A program made the translations under genes and the position numbers. Under the pieces are notes generated by a model that saw nothing but the letters and a program-made list of their open reading frames with translations, had not been told where the DNA came from and ran no database searches. Shown here piece after piece: positions 18,601-27,600 of a DNA stretch of 64,000 nt (position 1 is its first letter; each line of letters opens with the position of its first letter). The DNA is from CBFHMJ01 sp965656875 (lineage in GTDB: Bacteria > Pseudomonadota > Gammaproteobacteria > Enterobacterales > Alteromonadaceae): assembly GCA_965656875.1 (NCBI GenBank), contig CBFHMJ010000038.1, forward strand, positions 246,027 through 310,026, written 5' to 3'.

Positions 18601-21600
18601 AATGATTAATCAGGGCACCCCTGAAGTTAAGTTGATCTCATCAACAGCTGGTGCAGATTTCTCCCTTGAAGATATTCAATTCATTACTTATCAACCAAAC
18701 GGCACAGCTCCACCTGTTACAACCGCCGTTGATGAAACCATGGTAACAGAGTACGGTGAGCTTACACTTACCCGTCAGACAGATACACCAGTCTGGGTGT
18801 ATTATGCGAATCCTCGTCCTCAACCCGCTAAACTAACTTTCACGCTAACAAATACCTCAGGAGAAACCTTCGAGCGGGAACTTAATTTACAACACCTGAC
18901 GGATGCTCCTTCTATAGCAACGTCTTTAACTGCGTCAGCAGACTATACAACCCCTCTGATTAAACTAAATTCCCATCAAGAAATTAATGAAGATGATATT
19001 AGTGGCGCAATTCAGGTTGATTTCAAACTCAGAGATCCTGTGACAGAGAAATCGACTACCTATGATCATGACATCCAGGTATTTTATACCGTCCACCAAC
19101 AAGGACTGAATTCCCCGGGCTATTCAGCCCTGGATTTATCATCATCAACCACTCCTGAGTATTACCTCGTCCCAGAATCGCCTGTCATAATCACAGATAA
19201 TAAACGAAATACCTTTACATTAGAGGTTTGGATACAACCGTCTGATTTAGTGACTACACAAACAATTCTGGAAGGGAAAATTGGGAACGACGAAAAGCAG
19301 CCGCTTCTTTCACTAGATAATAAAGAGATTACCACCGCATTCGGATTGAATACTTTGCCAGCTCCATGGGACACCAGTAACAATAATATTCAAGGAGTAC
19401 TGGTCAGCTGGCGTGTTACTGAAGATAAAGAAACCCTGTTTATCAATGGTATTCCGGTTGGCGAAAAGGCCATTTCGTCTGACCAGGATCGTCAGTTGGT
19501 ATTAAGCTCTGTTAGTAATGCCTCACAAGGCTTTAATGGTTTCATAGATGAACTGCGTATCTGGAAAACCTTAAGAACAGATAGTGATATCGCTCAAAAC
19601 TACCAGACGACTCTTAATTTCTCTAATCAGGGAGAATCCAGTGCCTTAGTTGCTTACTGGCCTTTTAATCAATTTGATATTCACGATCAAGTTGACCCGA
19701 ACAGCACCAGTTATCTCCTCAGTAATACATGCGATCTGGCATCACCTGATGAGTCAGCCTGCCAACCGGTTTTAGCAACTCAACCGTCATACTGGCGCAT
19801 TCAACAATCCGCAACGGTTGGTGAAGACGTAACAGCCATGACACAGTTCACAGCCCCAGAATCAACGCATCAGAGCTTGAATGATCGCACGACAACCGGT
19901 CGCAGAACCTTTGCTGTCGCTCAGTTAAATGCGGACAAGTTGCAAGATTTACTGATTGTCGATGATACCGGGCGTGTTTCACTGCATCTGACTACACCAG
20001 AAGGCGATTATCGTCACATTGAAACCTCAGTAAATCTGACTCATGCGGCACCGATTACACTGTTAGATATCAATAATGATAAACAGTTTGATCTGATTGC
20101 TGGTCTGAAAGATGGACAACTCGGTGTTGCATTAAACACCGGCTCAGTAAACGAACCTCGTTTCGCAGCACTCCGCACTATCGATGTAAGTCACCCGGCT
20201 CTGTCTACCCAACAACAGCTCACACCAGCAGTGTTTAATGGTCAGCTGATTGTCGCCAACAAAAAAGGCGAACTGGCCAGCTTTACCAGCCATGTTAAGC
20301 GAGACAACATCAGCTTTAAGCCATTGAAAATCGCCGGTCTTAATACGGTAAAACTTCATCGTTCGGGTAATAAGCCTGGCGACAATGAACTGAGCGGTAA
20401 TGGGCTTGGCATAGTGCCACAGTTTGTTGACCTGGACCGTGATGGTGATAAAGACTTGATCATTGATCAGTTACGCAACCTCCCGGCACAACAACCAGGA
20501 TTCCTGCGTTACTACGAAAATGTCGGTACTGATGATGCACCACGTTATCGTCATGCACCGAACAACTATATCGCTCGTCACTTCCAGCATATTGACCAGT
20601 ATCTGGATGAAAAACTCCACACCCGAACGCGTACCCGACATCCATATGATCAGATGGAATTCCATCAGATCGTTGATTTTAATAACGATGGTATGGAAGA
20701 TTTGGTCTTCAGTGATAATCAGGGTCAAATCCGGGTTATGAATAGCCTGGGCTATGGCAGTGTCACCATTCCAGCCAATTCTTCGTCAGCATCTCTTACG
20801 GTGAACATCGTTAATGATGATATCGTTGAAACCAATGAGGTTCTCAATATTCAGTTGATAGAAGGTTTATCTGCTGAAGCTAAATATCACTTCCGCCCAG
20901 GTTCTGATATAGCAACAATTACCATTACGGACGATGACCAACCTGGATTCACTGTGAAAAAAGGCTCTACCACGATTGCAGATTCCATCACGGTTTCGGA
21001 GTCAAATCCTGATGCGGAAGAGTACACCATCCAGTTGCAGAGCCAGCCAACCGAAGCCGTCATCGTTCGTATTGGCTCAAGCAATCCAACCTATGGCGCA
21101 ACCGTCTCCTTGGCAGAAATGGACGGATTTACCGACACCATAGAAATGCGCTTCTCTGCCGAAGGTAATAGCTGGAATACACCAAAATCCTTCTGGATCA
21201 AAGCAACGGATGATCAGGTTGATGAAGACGACAGCAGCAGCTATGCACTTGCTATCGCAGGCGTCAGTGCTGACCAAACGTATAACAAACTCATTAAGCC
21301 CATTGTAGTAAACAACACGGGCGATAATGATGAAGCAACGTTGGACATCACCTACTCACCACTCCCAGTTGTAGGTCAACCAGCTGGTTCAACCACAGAA
21401 GGTGAAATAAACGCACTGACCATTTCACTGAATGCACAACCGACTGAGCCGTTATCGGTCACCGTTGCACCACAGGACAATGAAATCACGCTGTTCCCAC
21501 AACGTAAGCTGGTGAAATCATTGTCAATGCATGCCGCAACCAACCATATCAACAACGTCACTCGCTTTACCGATAAGTCAGTTACCACTGAATGTAGCAC

Positions 21601-24600
21601 TCAGGATGATAGTACTAACGATGGTGTGTTGGCGATGGGCAAATACGGTATTGTTTGCTGGAATCAGGATGGTGACTACCGGTATCAACAGACCCAATTC
21701 AGTCACTCTGCAGACGCACAAGAGAGTCTGTCTTTTGTGATTGATAACAGCTATGGACGCTTAGGCACAGAAACCCTGAATATTCCTGTCACATCACTAC
21801 AAAAAGTTAATGATAAACCAACGATTCTGCTTGTCGATCAGATAGCAGGTAAAGCCATACCAAATAAAGATTTATCTAAAGTACTACTGGAAGATGGCAC
21901 GATTCGATTTGCGCTTCGTCCTTCAACACCGCCGACGGAACAGGAATACATCAACATCACTGTTGCACTAGGCAGTAAAAAACACTTTATCTTTGACCAT
22001 TCAAATTGGAACAGCTGGCAAACGTATACCGCAGAAAACGTGGCAGAAGATGAAACGGCTGTTATAAGCGCTTATGAATCAGATATGCCGGCAGCAAGCC
22101 CGAAAAATGCACGCGCTGACATAGATTATGCTGAGCCGCGTGAGGTTATTACCAACAACTATTCAGACGATGCACTGGAAATTGTGGACATCACTGCTGG
22201 CGTTCCGGTCATTAATGATGGCTTCCACAACAATGTTTTTGCCACCAACCTTGATAACGTTAAGCTAAAACTTCGCTTAACGACTCAACCGTTCAACGAT
22301 GTTACCGTCGACATTGAAGGGGAATTGTTAACATTTACCTCGCAGAACTATCGAGAATGGCAATTTGTCGCTATCAACACGCAAGATTTTGATCAAGATC
22401 GTCTCATTATCCAAACCAATGGTTACGTGCAAGACAGAATTTTACGTATCATCAAACAACCTCTGACTGAACAGCAAGATAACTTCTTCAATCAGGTGAA
22501 TTCGCTGGCAGGTCAACAACTGACGATACAATTCACACCAGATGACTGGAATCTGGCCAGAACCATCGGGGTTGCTGCCGTTGACGACGATAAAGTGGAA
22601 TACAACCATATCAGTAAAATAGACCTGCTTTATGCTGATCCGGGTCAATCGGTCACGACTGATTTTGGCTCGCTTAGCTGGCAGCCGGATGGCACGATAC
22701 GCTATGAAATATTGCGTCCATTGACCGACGGTTTCCATGCAGAACAACGCCTGTGGTACACCATTGCTGACGGCATCTATAAAAATTACAACCTTGATAT
22801 TACTGTCGATGTGGTAAGTGAAGTAACGGTAGAAGGTGGAGAAGACGAAACCGATACCATTGAAACGACCTACACCGTCAACGGTTACCTGAATCGCCCG
22901 ATTTGTGTACATGCTGAAACTGGCTGTGAAAACATAACGTCACCGGATATTACATTCTCAGCCGTTACAGGCTCTGGCACCAGGTTTACGTCAGAAATAA
23001 CAGGAGTATCCGACTCAGAGCCACTGACCAGTGTTAGCCGTGGCAAACTTGACCCAGCCTATCTGAATAACCCGGTTGCACCTCTCGAAGTTAGCATCGA
23101 AGACAACGATTCACCCATTGTACGAGCTGGTGTTGATCTGGACGCAGTAGAAAATACGCATCCGGGTTATTTCACGCTGTATGTCGACGATCCCGTTGGT
23201 ATTCCTGGCGGTATCGGCATTAACTACACCATTTATGGCGCTAACGATGCCGAAACCTGGGGCACTACAGCAGAAACAGAGCCACCAGCGGCAGGCGAAC
23301 TGGCTGATCCAGGCCCGGATTTCCAAGGCTATGACACGCTTGGTTCAGGTAAAGTGTATATTCCTGAGAATAAAACACGGGTTAGCTTACCAATCTTCCC
23401 TATTGATGATTTCACCCCAGAAGAATCTTTAGCTGCACGATATGAAAAAGTTGTCATCGTGATTGAAGAACCTGATACGGCTGACGGCTATGGCGGTGAC
23501 CGCTACGTTTTAGATACTCAATATCCTGAGTATCAAAGCGCGGGTGTTCGGATTATCGATAACGAAGAAGTGGGCCTGAAATACGTCATGCCTCTTGATG
23601 GCCTGGTCGTTGATGAAGGTAGCTTTAATGGTTTCCGGGTTGGCTTAAAGTCGCAACCACAAACTAAAGTCGATTTAACCTTCTACGGCACACCGGTAAC
23701 AACACTTGAAGGCCCGGACAACAGTTTTGTTCAGGTATCCAGTGTCAGCTTTGACAATACCGACTGGAATCAGTGGAAAACCATCAATGTCGAGGTTTAT
23801 AACAACCAGGCAGAAAATGACGACCGCCAATCACCACGTATCAGTGATTTGTACTACACCTTGCTCGATAACAGTGATACCTGTGATGATGACCCGACCA
23901 AAGCAGAAAACTGTGAACCTTTCTACAACACAATGAAAGGCGCGGTGAATCTGACAGTTCCAGACACAGAAGACGGTGAATCAACCGTTGAACTGAACCC
24001 TGACTGGACGTTTAGTCCAACCTCTATCTCCGGTGAATACGGCAAACTTACCTTTACCAAAATCAAAGGTACTAACCAGTTTGCAGGCGATTTTGTTTAT
24101 CAATTGAATAATGGTGAGTTTAATACCTCAAACAAAACAGAAGAGATTCTGGAAGACATCAGTCAACGTCCAGACCGCACCGTTATAGATATCTTTGATT
24201 ACACAATGGAAGACATCAACGGCGATAGCTATAACCAGCAAGTAGCCGTACATATCAAAGCGCTGGAACAAGTAACCCTGAGTGAAGGTTCAACATTCCC
24301 TCAAGGAAACTATGGTGAGCTGACTGTAAATCCATCATTAAACTATACCTACCTCTTCGATCCGGAAGAATTAGTATTCAACGCCGAAGACAACTGGCAA
24401 TTTACTGACTCATTTGTCTATCAATTGCAAGCTAAAGCAGGTACTGGCAGTGATGACGATACCGTTATTGAAAATATGACTGCCAATATCACTGTCACAA
24501 AAACCACTAATGACGCTGGAGACGTTGTTTATTCAGCATCAATGAATGGCAACAACCCGACACTCTGTGGTTCTGCTACCGTTTGCAGTTCAAACTCATC

Positions 24601-27600
24601 ACTACAAGTCACTGGTAGCCTGATGCCACAAACGATTGGAGGCAATGCAGATGGCGATTCAGTAACCTTTACTATTCTGAAAACCGGTAAACCTGTTACT
24701 AAACCAGTCGTCACGACGATGAATCTATTGGACAGTAACGGTGAAACTCTGTGGGTTGATAATGCTCGTTTAATGACGAATCCACTATTTACCACAAATG
24801 CCATCAATAGCCGCCAACGCTTTGTTAAAACGGGTAATGACATTCAAGGCAAACATGGCACCTTCACCGTTAATGCTGATGGTAGCTATGAATATAACCT
24901 TGATGCTGATGCCATCTTTAATACCATGGCGACCACAGATATTCGTATCGTTTCAGATCAATTCCAGCTCCACCTGACTGGCGAATTTACCGATCCAGAC
25001 ACGGACCAAAGCGAAGTCACACATCCGGTTGTAACACTCGATATCGTGTCGATAGTTCAACAGGATCACAACCATCAACGCGTAACAGTTATGGCCAACG
25101 GCGATACACTCCAACAAGACAGCGCCACCAGCAACACTTTCACGGGTCAGTTGTTCTTCGATAACGCCGGGCTTACCGTTAATCGCGCAGGTCGCACCAG
25201 CCGCTCAGTGGTTATCCGTGAACCGGCAATGGACCCTCGTGTCTTAGCTGACGGTTTAACTGCTGCTTTCGACTTCCTGCAAAAACGTTTCTACGACACC
25301 AGTGTACCGGTTTTTGGTCGCATGGGCGGTCGTGCAACAACAGACACTACGGGCGATAACACAGATACTAACGCACCTGGTTTCTTCGACCGTTTTTCAA
25401 ACATAGTTGAAAGTCAGATTATTAAACAACCTCACCTGACCACAGCCGAGCTGGCAACCTTGATTAACGTAACGCTGCAATCAACCTTTGCTCAGTTCAA
25501 CGTGCCGTTACAAGTACTGAAAGTCGACTCAGAAAAAATGGTGATGCGTCTTTCTTATACTGCGGGTGTCAGCAGTGCAACCGACGAATTCCAGTCTGAC
25601 TGGGGTATGTCAGGCATGGGACACTTCCGCGGCTCAGCGGCGGGAACGTTTAAATTCACAGCTGATCTCTACTTTGGCGTGAAATTCCGCAATCTGGTTA
25701 AAGAAGACGGTAAATCCAAATTACGTCAGTCAGTGTTTGTCGTCACAGATAAAGAAGTACTGAAAGACCTGATGGGTGATCCGGGTGTGGAACCGGTAGA
25801 AGTTTATAAACTTAAAACCTGGGAAGGTGCCACCGTTGCCCAATCCGGCGTGTTATTTGTTGATAATAATGGTTACGCACCGGAATTCGATGCGACTAAA
25901 GTTGGCGCTGAAGAAACGGGTGAGATTAATGCTCAGTTAGACTCTCCCTCAGACGGCGATGACATCAATCCTCAGATAAAATGGCGTTGGGCTCGTGAAA
26001 ATCCATCAATGAACTGGAACTTCAATGTGCCAGCCATTACTGATATCAATGGTACTGCAAACAAAAATGACGACTACGGTACTTTGTTAGGCGTCATAAC
26101 AGATACTGATGAAGACAAAACCTTCGAGTTACCATTCCTTGCTATTTCATTACGGCAACCAACTTCTATTGGTCCTGCCCAGATAAGTAGCATTGAGATT
26201 ACAGCGACGCCTGACCCTATGCATATCCTGAAATCAAATCGTGGCAGTGAGCAATGGAAGAAAGAGTATCTTGAGATCGTATTCGATGAGATTAAAGGCG
26301 AAACGCTAACCTTTAACAATCGTTACATCAAAGCATTTGATGTCAGTACTGAGAATAATTTCAATGATCCAGGTTATGAGCATGACCCTGCTCAGATGCG
26401 AAAACTAAAAACATTGAAGGAATCTCAACCGCTGGAACTGGATTTCAACATCACACTGCGTGAAGAGGCTTCATCAGACCCAATAGGTTTTCAACAAAGT
26501 ACCTGGGTTGCAGAAACCAAAGTAGAACGAGCCATACCAAGCCGTGATATTGATGCTGATCGCCGCCTGCTAATGGTTGATTCCACCTATGACAACACGG
26601 CAGACCCAACAAAAGATGAATTGACGGTTGCCTGTAAGAATTCGACCAGCACGAATCGTTGTGAACCTTATAAGTTAACGGTAAAAGCCGAATGGAGTAA
26701 TGATAAGTACGAAGTACGGAAATTCCCTGCTGATTTATCCGTATTTAAAGACAAAGAAACCTGGTCTCAAACCCTTCAACTTAAAGAGGGTAAACTGAAA
26801 ATATCAGGACGTTATAAAAACAGTAAAGTCACCTGGAAATGGAAGTTCTCTTCTCTACCATCAAAAGAACTCAATTTTACCGGTGATAAATCAACGATCG
26901 ATGTTGAAAACATCATCATTGGCTCAGACAAACCAGGTATTGGTGATCAAGATGCCAAATACACTATCACCAAAAACTCCATGCTGTTTATTGGCAAACC
27001 AGAAGAGACCGACTCAAAACAAGCCAATGCCATTAGTAAGTTAACGCTTGATTTATACGGCTCACTGGATTTCAGAGGCGATGCACAACTGTTTGCCCTG
27101 GGTGCCAGTATCAATCAGGCTCCAACTGTGCCAATGAACACCAAAGATGAGACGCTGACGCAACCAGAAGAAATTTTTGGCAAGTTAATTGGTAGTTACA
27201 GTGCCCGCGATACCATTGCAGAAGTCACTGATGACAATCCTGACGAATCATCACCAGCCTTTATGGTTGGTTCATACGGCATCCTTGGTATTGCTCAGGA
27301 CGGCTCATACAGTTATTCACTAAAACCTGAATTACTGGAAGACAGCCTGGCTATCACCTGTAATAAGATGGAAGAAATACCAACAACACCGTATGAAGCA
27401 AACGACCAGGCATTATGTCGTTCATTACTGGCAACAAATGATGATGCTGAAGAAGACGAAGATATCGCCGCGATTGACAAGGATTATATTCATTTCCCTG
27501 ATCCTGATGCGTTGGAAAACATCATTTCATTGAATGGCTATGAGTTTACTTGCCCATCATTAGCTGATGTGCTGGACGGCGTAAGTTGTGAAAGTCCTTC